This document shows, piece by piece, positions 49,116-61,900 of a DNA stretch of 64,000 bases. Numbering within the stretch: the stretch's first letter is position 1; each line of letters opens with the position of its first letter. The position numbers were made by a program, and so were the translations under genes. A model generated the notes under the pieces. That model did no database searches and had not been told where the DNA came from. It saw nothing but the letters and a program-made list of their open reading frames with translations. Source of the DNA: Centropus unirufus (Eukaryota > Chordata > Aves > Cuculiformes > Centropidae); the NCBI GenBank assembly GCA_013397695.1, contig VYZI01000417.1, positions 192,443-256,442 of the forward strand, read 5' to 3'.

Positions 49116-52100
49116 TGTTTAACATCATTCATGTGGACATCACCTGCACCCCGTGGTGGCCAGGCCCTGTCTGTAACGTCATTATTACATAGTCTTTTTG
49201 GAGTTGCTCTTCCTTTTCTCTTTAAGGAGCAGTAAATGGCTTGTACTTAATAACGTTTTTAATGGAAAAATTATCTTTTCTATATAAGAGGATTGATTTT
49301 TAAGCTGTCCTCTCTTCAAAAGTTTCTCCTCTTCCTACATTTCTATTGCTGGCACAGAAATTTCTCTCTCAACGTGCGTATAAGGCCTTTTTTTAATATC
49401 AGATGTATTTTTAGATAACTCATGGATGACTTTTGCTAAAGCTTCCATCTTCAAATGACCTATTTGAGGGAATGGTGGAAATTTTTGCTCCAAGATTTTT
49501 CTGATGTGGAAGGATTTATTTTTCCTTTTATATCATCATTTTCTGGGGATGTGACCAGTGTAGAAGCGGATAAAGAAAACCCTAAAGTCTAAGCACGTTT
49601 GGGATATGACTTTACAAGAAGCTTTGACAAGGTGTCCAGAAGGTGTTTTAGATCATTTAAACATGAGTATCTTCTGTAGGTGAATTATGGTGAAGTGGTG
49701 CATGAAATCCTTTGTTGCTTTGAGTGGACATCAGCCACCAGCTTCCCTGAGACCTTGGGCACTGATTAGGGCAGAAAATGATGCCAGGAAGCAGACCTTT
49801 TGTCCATTCTTAGCATAAGGAACAACGATCACAGGTTATCTCACTATTCCAATACACTAATTTAAGAGCCATTTAATTTATATTTGGATTTTCTTTTCTA
49901 CAATTTCCAGTGAAGTATTAATACATGAATTTATTTTTTTATAGAGAGTACAAATCAGTCTCTTTATATTAAACCACTTTCTTTCACTGTTACGACGAGA
50001 ATTGTGCATTTAAATGATTTATTCATTGCATTGCTCTTGCCTGATTGAAACAATTGAGTCGTCCTCATCCACTCTTTTTTAAAGCATCCCTGGAAGTTGT
50101 TCCTGGTGAAATCTTCCATTCTGATCGCTGTGGTGCCAACACCCATTTATTAAAAGGAACAAAAAGCTTTGGAAAGCATTCTTGGTGGTAGTTCTGCGTC
50201 GTTTGGTTTGGAAATCCAAGTTCAAAAGTGCCTCTGTGTTTTCAATTAGTGCATTCCATGAACAAAACTTGTTTGAAAGCTTCCAGCAGTGCTGTGCTAT
50301 GAAATGCAGGCATCTGAAAGACTGCAGTGGATCCAAGCTGTAAAATGCAGAAAAAATGGTAATTCTAGGTGTCACAGCCTGGTGGTTCTGCCTGCTGATC
50401 CGAATGGCTGAGATATGGTCTGCAGCTGCCCTGCAGGCTGGAAGATCACGAAAGGCTGATGAGCCGAATATCCACGTGTTCTTCAGCTACTTTTTCTTGA
50501 CAACCAAAGGGAGAACCTTTGCACCCTGCAGATGCCTGGGATGCATCCTTGCTGCTCAGCAGGAGCTGCTTGTTCTCGTGCAGGCACACAGCTCATCTCT
50601 TACTCTCCAGAGAGAGCCATGTGGCTTAAAAATAGACATGGAGTCAGGAAACTTCTCCCTTTATCTTCTGAAGGGGCCCTGGAGGGAGGGCACTGTTCGT
50701 TCCTCCCGGTTCCACATCACACCTGGGAAGGGCTGAGAAGGGGAAGTGCAGGAGCTGCACCTGGAAGCACTTCAGTGAAATTAGGCCATACTGAGACAGG
50801 AATCAGATGAAACAGAGGCCACTTTGTGAGAACATAATGACAGCAGAGCAGCCTCCTCATCGTCATTTGCTTATTAATTCAAGTCAGTTTTCTTCATTTT
50901 CTTCCTGTTTCTCTAGGAGAAGCATTTCCCACACAGCCCTTCCCATGCTAGAGCTGTGGAGCAGCACTGTGGGGTCACTGTGGGCTTTTGGATTCTGTTT
51001 TATAGACCCACCTTTTAACTAACCCAGAGTGGCTATTTAATTCAGTGTGACAAGCTTGAACTGAGAGTCATTTTCATCTTACTTAAACAAATCGATCCAA
51101 TTTTTAATAGGGATAAATAAATTCTTTGACTTCCCAGGTGTTCTCAAATATCAAATGGGGAGGAGTAAATGGGCTGCTTGGGTGATGAAGTTCCTCTTGC
51201 GTGGTTACCTATGTTCCTAAGTGGCCAGATTCGATTAATTTGAAGTCTGCTCTTCTACCCGGTGCCTTTTTAGTCCAATGGAGTAACAAAAAGGAAAAGC
51301 ATATTCTGGAAAATGAAAGAAGTGTCTTTTTTCTGCTGTATACACATGTACATCCATGGTGTAACACATTTGTTATCCCCTGTGGCTTGGTGGTTTTGAC
51401 AGCGGGCGATTTTCACCTGCAGGCTCTTGGGCATCACGGCACACAAGAGGTTAATGTCAACTTTGGGGTGTTTCTTCCTTTTCCAAACAAAGCCAGTTAG
51501 TATTTTGCAACTCTACTTGGCAACAGTGGTGATTTATCACAGGGGGCCTTTTCCAAATGTGTCTCTTCAGGACACTGCATGAAAGGAACCCCGGCGGCTG
51601 GCCCACCTCCAGCCTTGCCAGCAGAGAGGATGAATAGCGAGGCAGCTCGGGGCCAGCGCCCGATTCATCTCCTGTGAAAGGAAGAGGTGCTGGCGGCTGT
51701 GGCAGGGAGAAGGGAGCTGGCTAGCTTCACCTTGGCGACGTGCAAGGTGTCCTCCTGGCTTTGTGCTGCTCCTGGCACTGCTGCCTTTGCCATGTGCTGT
51801 GGATAAAACAGTGCTGACAGCGGAGGGGATGACCTGGCCATTAGTCTTGGCTAGCAGGACAAGAAAAGAATGTTGTGAAAGAGCTCCTGCCTTTTCCTTC
51901 CTTAATTGTCAAAGCCCCTTTCAGTGCGGGTGGATAAGCTTCCTTGAGCAAACACTGTGCTGTTGGAGATGTCCACAGATCTTGGCTGTGGATTCAATGG
52001 GGGATTAAAGCCCTTCTTCACCGAGCGTGGTTTCTTTGTGCTGATGCTGTCCCACCCCCGTGTTTTCAGGTAAGGTGGGAGGATCTTATGAAGGCTGTGG

Positions 52101-55100
52101 CTGTATCCAAGAGACAAGTGTGTAAGAGGAGAATGGGCTCCCTCTTACTGCTGAGGAAACCTGAAGTCTGGAGAAACCCGAGTGACTTCACAGGCAGGAG
52201 CTCTGCGTGACGATTGATTCAAGTGCCTGTGCGCATACATTAATGCGTTCTTCTACTGGTGTGCATATGAATTTCTTGTTACATATGAACAAAAAAAGTC
52301 ATAATTATCAAGCAACCAGTACATTCTTGACATTACAGTTACTCTTTACTTTGCCATCTTCTTTTCTTCTCCTTGTGATCTAATTAGTGTGGATTCCTTG
52401 TTCATGGAAAACTTAGCATTTGTGAAGCTACCCCTAACTTAAAGCAGCACTGCAGGGTTCCTGAAGTCCTGACTTTTAAAATGAACTTTAATAAATTGTC
52501 AGTATTCCAGGTTGAAGTTAAAACTAATTTGAAATCCCCAGTGCATTAGAGGTCATTCTGTTACACCTTTGTGCTCTCCATGTGGTCTGTTTGGGATATA
52601 AATGCTGAGCCCTATGAGCACTTTTTCGGGCTGGAAGTGTTTTTCTGATCTGTGATTGCTTTGTGCTCTGGCAGTTGGCTTTGGTTGGGCAGCAATGTAA
52701 AAAAATCCGTAGAGAGAAACCAAGATGCCACTTTCCCACTGAAACACGAAAGGAATTGTATCCCAGATGAGATGCACCTCATTCTTTTCAGTGGCAATAA
52801 ACAAGTTGAGATGATTAAGGCACAGATATCTCGCTGATGCCTAAATGTGTTCTTATTTGGAGTTCATTCTGCTCCAAAATGCCCCAAATGCTGGTTTATC
52901 TGATTCCTTAAGAAGTATATGTACCGGTACAGGCAAGAAAACCACTGACCTGCGTGTGTCTGGAGCCCCTGGGCAGTGATGCTGACTGTACCTCATAGGA
53001 GCAGGACCTAAATGACTAAATTTCTCATGACACGGTATTTTCTTGCTGTGTTTGTGTCCAGGCTGCCAGCACAGTAGGACCCCGGTTTTGGTTCAGCCTT
53101 CCAAGCACTGCAGTAATAAAAATAAACACAAACAGACTCTCTGAGGAGCAGAGTTGGTTCTGAGTCAGTTCTGTGCTCATTCTCCGTGCGGCCGTGGCCC
53201 TGGGCTGTGTGTGCGGGGGCCGCGGGGCTTCTCAGGGCTCAGCACTGTGTGTGGTTCACTGGGGGCTCCTCAGCAGGCAGAGCACTGGGACGTTGAGGCG
53301 TATCGAGTGCACGCACTGCTCTGGTGAGTGTTCTCTGCTATCCTGCCATCAGAATGTACTGGGAGGAGGGAAAAGAGAAGCCCACTTCTGGAATGGTGCT
53401 GAGGTGCTTGAGCAGGAAGCAACGCTTCCCTGGCTCCGTGCTCGTCCCCTGCCCGCGTGACCTTCCTCGCTGGGAGAGGAACTCGGGTGATAGATGGATG
53501 GACTTAAGTGTTTATGCTTTGCCAAACCCTCTTCAGCCAAATTGCTATATTTCCTTCATTAATTAGAATGTCTCCATATTGCAGGCAGGGATGGGTTCAC
53601 CCCAGACAGATGGTTTGCTCCACAGGAGACCCAACAACAACAAAATGCCAAATGCACGATGCACAGAGGAAAGTTTTACTTACATTTTTACATTGATTGA
53701 GTTTTCATCTCTCTTCCATGATAAAATATGAAAAATTGGAGCTTACATCTTCTCCATGACTGCTAAGGCAGAGCACAAGGTTGATTTTGTGTGGCCAGGT
53801 TTCCCCGCTTGATTATTTTTCTTATTTATTTTAATTGGTTTTTTTTTTTTAAAGAGTAATTTTCAATGTTGTTAAGTTAAGAAATGGCAGGTTCCTCGTG
53901 ATGCTGGGCTAGTACAGCTACATCACAGGGTGATGCTCAGGGAAGCAGAGCAAAGAGCCCATGTGGGCTGTGCCGTGGTGCCTGGTCTGGCTGCGCTGGA
54001 CTCTGTGGTGCTCGCCTGGCACCAGCTCCACCTTTGGCATCACCAGCTAAGCCACCGGGACGGCCGGCAAAGTGGTGTGGGAGGCTTGGAATTCTGAAAG
54101 GAATGACCTCCTGTGTGACTCCAAGGTGGCTTTGCATCACGGGGTGAAGAGCGCCTGCTTCTCCATCAGCCCTAGGATGTGATTGGTGGGGTGGGGCACC
54201 AAGGCTGGACCCTTAAAAGCTGCGTTTCTGAGCTTAAAAATCCCTGTGTGTGCCTCCTGTGCTTGGATGATTATGAAATGTCTGGTGGAAATGCTGATCT
54301 GCATTTAGAAAAGGGGATCTTTACAATTATTATTCAGTTAAGGCAATCAGATATAAGATGTTTTCCTTTTTTCCAATGAAACCCACCCTGTGGATCTCTT
54401 CGTCATTTCTTCCTTCCCCTCTTCTTTACGTTTTTTGTTTGTTAATTTGCTTTTGTGTGTATAATAACGCCAGGGAGTATTAACGGAGGAGTCTCAGCTG
54501 AGATATGGAAGAACGTGGGAATGAGCACTTCATATTTTATTGATAAGCACAACGCCCTGTTCCGTTTGCATCCGTGAATAACAAGGCTTGATGTTATTAC
54601 TGCCTTGCTTTCTCAAATTAAATACCTACAAAAATAGGTCCCTGCCCACCGAGGAGGGGATGGGGGTCACGAGGGTCCCAAGGACATGAAGGCTTAGATA
54701 GAGCTCACTCTTTACATCATGGTGTGCTTATGTACTTATGTATTTTAAGTGTTTATAGTGTTATTTTGCTCACTAAGCAGTGGGAGGGATAATGTTGCTG
54801 TGACACTGGAAAACAACAAGTGTAACCCTGTGTGCCAGGCTGCCAGGTCTGCTCAGACCCCGCTTGCAGGAGCGCTGCCTGTGCTGTGGATTGGAGCAGG
54901 TTTGTGGGGTGGTTGGACCGATGGAAGAATGACCCATCACATTGGCCGTGGGATGCAGTGAGCCGGGGGGTCCAGAGATGGGGCTGAACCCCTGTTGTGG
55001 CTCGGATTCCTTTCAAGGGCTGAGATGTGCCGGTAGCACAGTTGGAACGGGCGCAGCTGGCCCTGTGCTCCCGCCCAGAGGGGTCACTGGGTTGGAGGTG

Positions 55101-57733
55101 TTGGACTGAATGACTTATCCTGAAACATGGGAAAGGGCAGTGCCCACCTGTGGTGCATGTTGTGAAGGTGCTGTGCCCTGGAGGCTTGGGAAAGGGAAGG
55201 GGGACAGAGGGATCAGTGTCAGGAGGGTTTGTGGTCCTGAGCCTGAATAAACAGAATGTTTTCCTGTGATCAAAACATGGACTTTTAAAATCTGCCTACT
55301 GCATGGCCGGGTGGTTTTAATATTGTCATTAAGGAGTTTGTTTTATTAATAGATGGATGATTACATGTTTTAATATTTTACTTGCATTACTGGAGTATAA
55401 TAATCTATTTATTCATTCAAGTTTGTTCTGTTTGGTTCATTTATCAGGCATATCTGTGCCCCACCTCTTCTTTATTGCATTGTAAGCTATAGTTCAGGGA
55501 AGAGAGCTTCAGTTTGAATTTAATAATGCTCTATGATGCATGTTTCTTGGTTCAATTAAATATTATGAGTGAAAAAAAAAAAAACATCCCTGCTTCCTCT
55601 TTATGCCTGAATCATCGTTTTTGTTCAGGTGCCACTTACTGTAACCCTGGCATAAAATTAGTGATGCATCAGATCTATAGGTGCTAAAAATAGTTCACAG
55701 GAGCAGCAGGAGTCCCTCTGAAGGCACGTTCTATGTATGGTTAGAGCTCGGCTTCCCTTGTTCTTGATCGTTTCATGTCTCAGTTGTGTAACTGAGATTT
55801 GCAGGTGAATGATCCCCATCACAGAATGCAGCAGTGATCAGTTTACCTTCTCTCCCAGCACTGTGAAGGAGCAGCAGGGCTGGGAACTGACTCATTTTGT
55901 TTTAACTGAGAGCTAAAATGAAGTTTAATGGTACTATTGGCTTCACTTGGACATCTGCTTCGGCCTGTGACCGAAGTGCTTCAGAATGAGATTTGTGGTC
56001 AAATATTTTGTTTGTTTTGTGCAAAAGCATTGGCATAAAATTCCTGTGACTGAAGCAAATGGAGACTGTGTTTTGCAGTTGTTTCCTGCGATGGAGGTTC
56101 TCACAGTGGCTTTGATATTTATCCCTTTATAATCTAAAAAGGACAGCCTATAGAAAGATTGAAATGCTTTAATATGCTATGTTTGTAATGCTGTGAGCTA
56201 ATGTATTAGGGCTGCGTATGTGTGCAGGAGCGCAGGGCTGGTTGGTAGCAGGGTGTGCTGTGACTTCAGGTGTGGTGATACCTTGGGTGAATCCTTGAGT
56301 GCTGAGCGATGTTGTGGGACCTGAGCTGCAGTGCCTGGTGTTTACCTGGCAAGTTTCCCTCCCGACTGCCAGAACAGGGGGTCTCTCTCTCATTCTGAGC
56401 AGCTGATTTCCTGCTTTCTGTTGGTCAAATACATTTTATATGGGCAATACTTTTAAATGTGTGTAATACAGTAAAACCAAGAGTTGTTTAAAAGCCAGGG
56501 AACACACAGTGAGGAATTCTGATGGCCGGGCTGCTCCCAAGGACATCAGTCCTTGGTGTAAAAGCACAAGCCTCTGTGTGTCAGCGGAATGCAAGGTGAA
56601 TAGCCAAAGTGTTAAATGATTTTTAAGATCCAGTCATAAAATCCCTTATTATAGGGTGATTTTCTCTAAGAGGTGCTGATTTAGTGAAGCAAGAAACTTA
56701 ACTTTTATGATAGTGCCATTGTAAGGATAAATCAAGCAAGGCATTGAGAAAGAGCTGCTGGAGGTACCTGGTGAGTGTTGTGGATGCACTGATGGACGGT
56801 GGCTGTGAGAGAATTCACTAGAGAACACTAAGCCACTGCTGTTAGGTGTTACAAGGTGAAGTTTTCTTTAGATTCTATCAGATAATGTAGAATATATTCA
56901 TTTTGGAATTACTGTTTTCAAGGGCTCAGATTTAATGAGAGAGAACCTGGGTCCACCTGCTTTATAGAGGTGGAGTCTGTATAGCAGAAAAACTCAACAG
57001 CCATTCCGCTCCCTTTTCTAGAAGCCCATTCCCAGCTCCCTGGTCAGCAGTGCCTCAGATTCAGTTTGGATGTGGCAACACGTGGAAGTGATCCCAGAGG
57101 CAGCACAGAATGTCTCAACGTGCCCAAATGTCACTGGGCAGCACGTGCTCTCCAGGAGCAAGCCTTTAACATTTCTTACATGTGCAAGTTATAGATTAAC
57201 CTTTAGCTAATTATGTCTTCATTATGCACACTCAGTACTTCAAGTGACCCCATCTGTTTGGAAGCCACTCTTTATGGCTCAGCGGTGCCCGGGTAGCCCT
57301 GACCTTTGGTGCCTGGTCAGTGTCTTCTCTGTGGGCTGCAGTTCCTGCTGGGCAGCTCTGTGGCAGGTGCACTGCGGACGGTGGCTTGGCTGGACTCGTT
57401 AGGGGCAGTTCATTATGTTGCAGAGATTATTACAGCTTTATGGAAATGGCATCACAGGACACATTCATTAGAGTGGGTGCTTCTTAGTGTCTGAAATGTG
57501 GTTTAAGAAAAGCTGCTTTTGCACACTCCTATAGTCTTCATAGCCAGATTGTTGGGAGAGCTTTGTGGAAGGCCAGGGTGGCACACTGAGGTGAGGGGGG
57601 CTGATAAAAATAACCCTTAGTTTGCCTGGTGGGCAGTGAAAGGTTGTAGTTGGGATCAACTGGGCTTGTGTGGTTTTGCAGGCAAACCTTGTCAGTGCCC
57701 GTGCTGCCTAGACAGGAGATTCAACTCCTCTGT
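49116..57733. other. Intron-like sequence, no gene seen
   Basis: About 8.6 kb without a supportable exon. A stretch near 49595-49660 ('gatatgactttacaagaagctttgacaaggtgtcc' type, recalling the CR1 KAFDKV palm region) may be a very old CR1 piece. A small CpG cluster lies at 53161-53310, a T12 run at 53839-53850 and an A13 run at 55572-55584. Open frames here (for example 50356-50736 and 51201-51500) have no recognised domain. Confidence 0.5.
53161..53310. promoter_or_regulatory. Small CpG cluster with an AP-1-type site
   Basis: An exact TGAGTCA (AP-1 type) at 53161 is followed by a GC-rich patch keeping several CpGs (53185-53240 and 53290-53312), unlike the intron around it. It could be an enhancer or a minor internal promoter. 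It is too small to be called a CpG island. Confidence 0.22.
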
Positions 57734-57752
57734 GGGGTGGGGTGGGGGGGGG
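57734..57752 (+). other. G-quadruplex motif
   Basis: G4-T-G4-T-G9. Single-base loops and the long last run allow a compact four-stranded fold on the + (transcribed-RNA) strand. Confidence 0.6.
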
Positions 57753-57871
57753 CTGTGGGAGGGAGCAGGGAGGCACCACTGAGGTGCTCACCTGGGAGAG
57801 CGTTTGCAGAATTTGCCCTGATGCAGTTTGGATCATCTGGTACCAGTCAGTAAGAAGAGTCCAGTGTTAAA

Positions 57872-57995
57872 GGTGGGGAATCACTGGCCCAGGTTGCCCA
57901 GGGAAGTTGTGGCTGCCCCATCCCTGGAGATGTTCAGAGCCAGGTTGGATGGGGCTTTTTGGTCCCTTCTAACCCAAATCATGCTGTGATTCCCT
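57872..57995 (+). mobile_element. CR1 LINE fragment (3' end), sense
   Basis: 'aatcactggcccaggttgccc', 'gtggctgccccatccctgga', 'gagccaggttggatggggct', 'cccttctaacccaaatcatg' and 'ctgtgattccctgaaat' are the final 120 bases of a sense CR1, 5'-truncated. Confidence 0.93.
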
Positions 57996-58830
57996 GAAAT
58001 CCAAATGCCTTTCTCACAAGGGCTCCCACGGGACAAAGTGTGACCAAAACAGGCTCAGTGGGTGTTCATGGGCATTACTGAAGAAGTGTATTTTGTCTCA
58101 TATTTTGTGGTCTGGAGTTAATCATCCAGATGAGAATGAAAGCTTTAGTATGGCCCTGGCCCTGGTGTTGTAACTGTTCTCTGGTTCCTCATTTGGGAGC
58201 TGTGGCTCAGCTTCATGCCACAGGGAGCTCCAGATTCTAGTTTGAGTCCCCAGAAGGCCCTTTGGGTCATCTGCCCGATGATCCATGAGCATGAGTGTGC
58301 AGGCTTTCTTTTTAATAGAAGAGGGGGAGAAGAGGTGTTCAGAAACACTCACACGTCAGGCATTAGGTGGGTGTATGGAGCAGGGATCTGGCTGGGCTGT
58401 GGATGGAGGAGGGGATGCAGTGGTAGCTGGGAGAGGCAGCAGTGTTTCCTTGGGGAAGGGCAGAGTACGGGCAGTGGGACTGTTGAATTGTGCCTTAAGA
58501 ACAGCTTATTTTTCAAAGACGCAAACCAAACACGAATGCAGTGAGTCGATCATGACAAAACCCCAGAAATCCATGAACTCCCTATAACTCATCTATATTT
58601 TATCTACCCTCTGGCACAAAACTTCTTGTGTCAGTTGAAATTTCTTTTTACCCAATAGCTTTAAGTCCCACAACTGTCTCTGTTCCCCTCAGAACAGCTG
58701 CAATCCTAAATAATAAAAATCACAGGAAGAAGCAAATCCCGAATCTCTACCATGTTATTGGAATACTCAGCTTCACAAGTCATGTATGTGTTCTACAGGC
58801 AAGTCTGGATCTTCCCCACTGTGCAGTGTC

Positions 58831-58918
58831 CATAGGATCATAGAACCATTTGCTGGGAAAAGACCTTTGAGACTGAGTCTCAAGTGTACCTGTCTACTAC
58901 TAAACCGGATTCCAAAGA
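58831..58918 (-). mobile_element. CR1 LINE fragment (3' end), antisense, different subfamily
   Basis: 'cataggatcatagaaccatt', 'gggaaaagacctttgagac' and a 'ctgtctactactaaaccgga' type ending match the complement of the CR1 subfamily whose end reads 'ggttggaaaagacctctaag' and 'accactaaaccatgtcc'. This differs from the subfamily of most other copies in the window. Confidence 0.8.
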
Positions 58919-61900
58919 GGGAAGCTCGAAGTGACCTGATCTAAATCAGTGGTGTTTGAATAGGAGGTGATGGATCTGCAGAACATGGAGATCCCAGTGT
59001 GGAATGCTCTGTGAGCCTCAGTTTCTGAGGTCGAGGACACAGCGTTCCCAAGTCCTGTTCTCAAAAGACAAACAAAACAACTTCTAGACTAAAAAAAAAC
59101 CAAAATCCAATGTGCATTCCTAAATTCTCTTGATTGTGACTCCAGAAGAGGGTAAATGGGGATCTGTTAAAATAAAACTGCTTTTTGTCTTTATCACCCT
59201 AAGTGTTTTTTGCCGTTTAAAGACTTAAATGGAGCTCTAGAAAAGGATTCAAGGATTGATTTGTTCTTGTTGTGCTGCCAGGAGCAATAAGGAATCTGTA
59301 GCCTGAACTCTGCAGCCAGAGCATCCCTCTGTCTTTTGATGGAGATGAATAAATATAATTACTGGCCTGGTAATGCCTGCTGTCAATTAAGAAAGGATTG
59401 GGTTTGGTTGTGTAATGTATTTGACTGTTCTAGCTAACCTAAATAAGAGCTGGAGTTATCTGAAAGACTTAATTTCCATTAATTGCTGTGTGACTTGACG
59501 AACGTGGACAAAGAAGGTACTAGGATGATGCTGTTCGTGTGTAAAACCAGATGTGTGAAGTGCGAACGTGCACAAATTGCCTTCCTCGTTATCTTCTCCC
59601 CTCCAGCCCCCCTGGAACTGAACACATGGTACTGCAAGGTGTGGAATTTAGGAGGAGGTTGGATCTTGAACCCCAGGGAAGGGATTCTTTGGTCCTCGGG
59701 GTACAAACCAAGTGTGTTTTGGTGTGTGTGTTGCCTGGGTGGCGCAGTCTGTGTGGTAGCTTAGATTGCTGGGGAGATTCATTTCCCTTGGGCTGTGAAT
59801 CACACGTGTAGGGTGGACGTTTCTGGAGGGCTTTGGGTGGCAAATCTGGACCTTGCAGTGAAATGAGTGTGTGCAGGATCCAACTGCAGCCTCCAAACTC
59901 CAGGTGTCAGCGGGGCAGTGCCTGCCAGTCCAGGCTGGTGCTGCAGAGAGTGGTGATGGGTGCAGCCAGCAGCCGTGGCCTTGAACTGGCTTAACCTTGA
60001 ACCCCATGTGCTGTCAGGATCTGAGCCCTTTCCTCATGCCTCAGAAGATGCCAAGTCACTGTGATTCTTCATTCCTAGCTGCCTTCAAAAGTTGCAGTGA
60101 TTTGCTCTGCAGGGCTGTGGCTCCTGCTGCCTGTGATGAGGTCCTCGTGTGGCAAGCAGCGCTGCGGCAGCTTTGAGGTGTGAACGGATTGGACTGTGGA
60201 AATAGCTCAGCTCTGCTTTGGCCATCAGTGTCAGCACCAGGGCGAACCGTGGGAGGGCTTATCCTGCAGGACTGTGTTCTCCCAGGGCCGGAGGAGTGCA
60301 ACAATCCAGTGGGATTGCAGGAGGTGTTACTGTATGAACAGTTTAGTTCCATTAAAATGCTTGGGCTGTCCTGTTGATCCCACAGAGCAGCAACCTGATC
60401 CCATTTCGGGGCTGTGTTATTTCCTTTAGATTTTGCCCAGCTTTTTGCCACTATCGTCCGCGGAGACCCTGAGGCAGTGAGTTTAGGTTTGGAGGAGCAA
60501 AAAGAGGATGCTCATGTCTTACTGCATGAACTACTTCAGTTTGATTGTTCAGAGCTATTTGTATTCAGAAACACCGTGAAATGGCTGTGAAAAAGGAAGG
60601 GTTTTATTTGTCAGCGTCTGTGTTCGAAGCCTGTATAAACAGATTAAAGCTGTGTGTAATCTTAAAGAATGAGAGAGCACAGAGATGTATAGATAACGCT
60701 CCCCCTCCCTCCTTCCTGCCTGCTGGGATGAGGTCTCCCCATGATTTCCTAGGGCCCACTTGGCCACCCAGCCTGGGCCCTGACTTGGTGTAGGTGTTCA
60801 CCTGCAAAGCTGCCGCACAGTGAGGGGCACGGGGAGGATGCCAGCCCTGCCCACCTCTGTGCACACACACAGCTGCACTCGGCTATGGATGTGGTGCGGA
60901 TTTAGTAACAGCTCCCAGCTCTGTGCTGCTGCCTTCCTCCGCCTTTAACTCCTCGTTCTGTGGAGGTGCCTGACTGTGTCCTTGCTGTGCTGTGTCTGGG
61001 GTGTTGGGAGCTACTGGAGTCCGTTCTGGAGCAGCTCCTGCTGGTACTTAAAGCACCTGGATGTGAACTGCCTCAGATTGAACAGGTTTGTAGTTCTCCA
61101 TAAATGCGCGGGCTGTGGGCTTTTGGTTGGTGGAGGGGTTTGGGGCTTGAAGTTTTATTTAAAAAGATGTTTCTGATGATTTTACATGAGTTTAAACAGA
61201 CTTCAGAGTTGGCATTCATGCCAAGTCTGACTGATGACCCCCATGGAGTGATTCTGTGGGGTTGGCTGTGGACTTAATTTTGCCAAAATCCAGTTTTCAA
61301 AGTCTCTGAGCACTGACTGTGAGGGAGGGTATGTGAGGCACACGGGTGCTGGCTGTTTGCTGACATGATCAGTGGGATAATTAATACCAGCTAATCAGGT
61401 TGGAGGTCAAGTGCACTGGCATGCACACACGTACATGCAAATGAGAAAATAATGTCTTGGACAGCAGGGGTGGCAAAGAGGTTGTGTTTCCAGTGGGATG
61501 TGGTGACAGAAAGGGCTAATGGAGCGTGTGAGTGTGTGCGATGCATCCTGAGGAGGATGAGCGAGAGGGTGGCGTTCCTGTGAGACCTCGGTGAGGTCAG
61601 CAGTGCCGCAGGCGGTGCTGGTGTCAGCATTTCAGGATAGGGGTTGGAAAACTAGGGAGAACAGGAAAGCCACAATGGAGGATGGGGAGAATGAAATGTA
61701 AGCCCCTGGGAGGTGAGGAGTGGGGGAACTGACTGAGCTGCGCTTGAAGACTGCTGAAAAACTTGTGTGAGCAGACAGGTACCAAAGGGCACTCAGCTCA
61801 TCGAGGGCTATGTGACCTGCAGCGTGTGACACCAGCTGAAATGGGGATTGGAAACGATGGAGAAAGGCACAGTGCTTTAACAGGATGAATAATCATCGAA

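Noticed and set aside
55030..55060. tRNA-like A box (tagcacagttgg) suggesting a tRNA or tRNA-derived SINE
   Set aside because: No B box at the right distance and no cloverleaf can be drawn.
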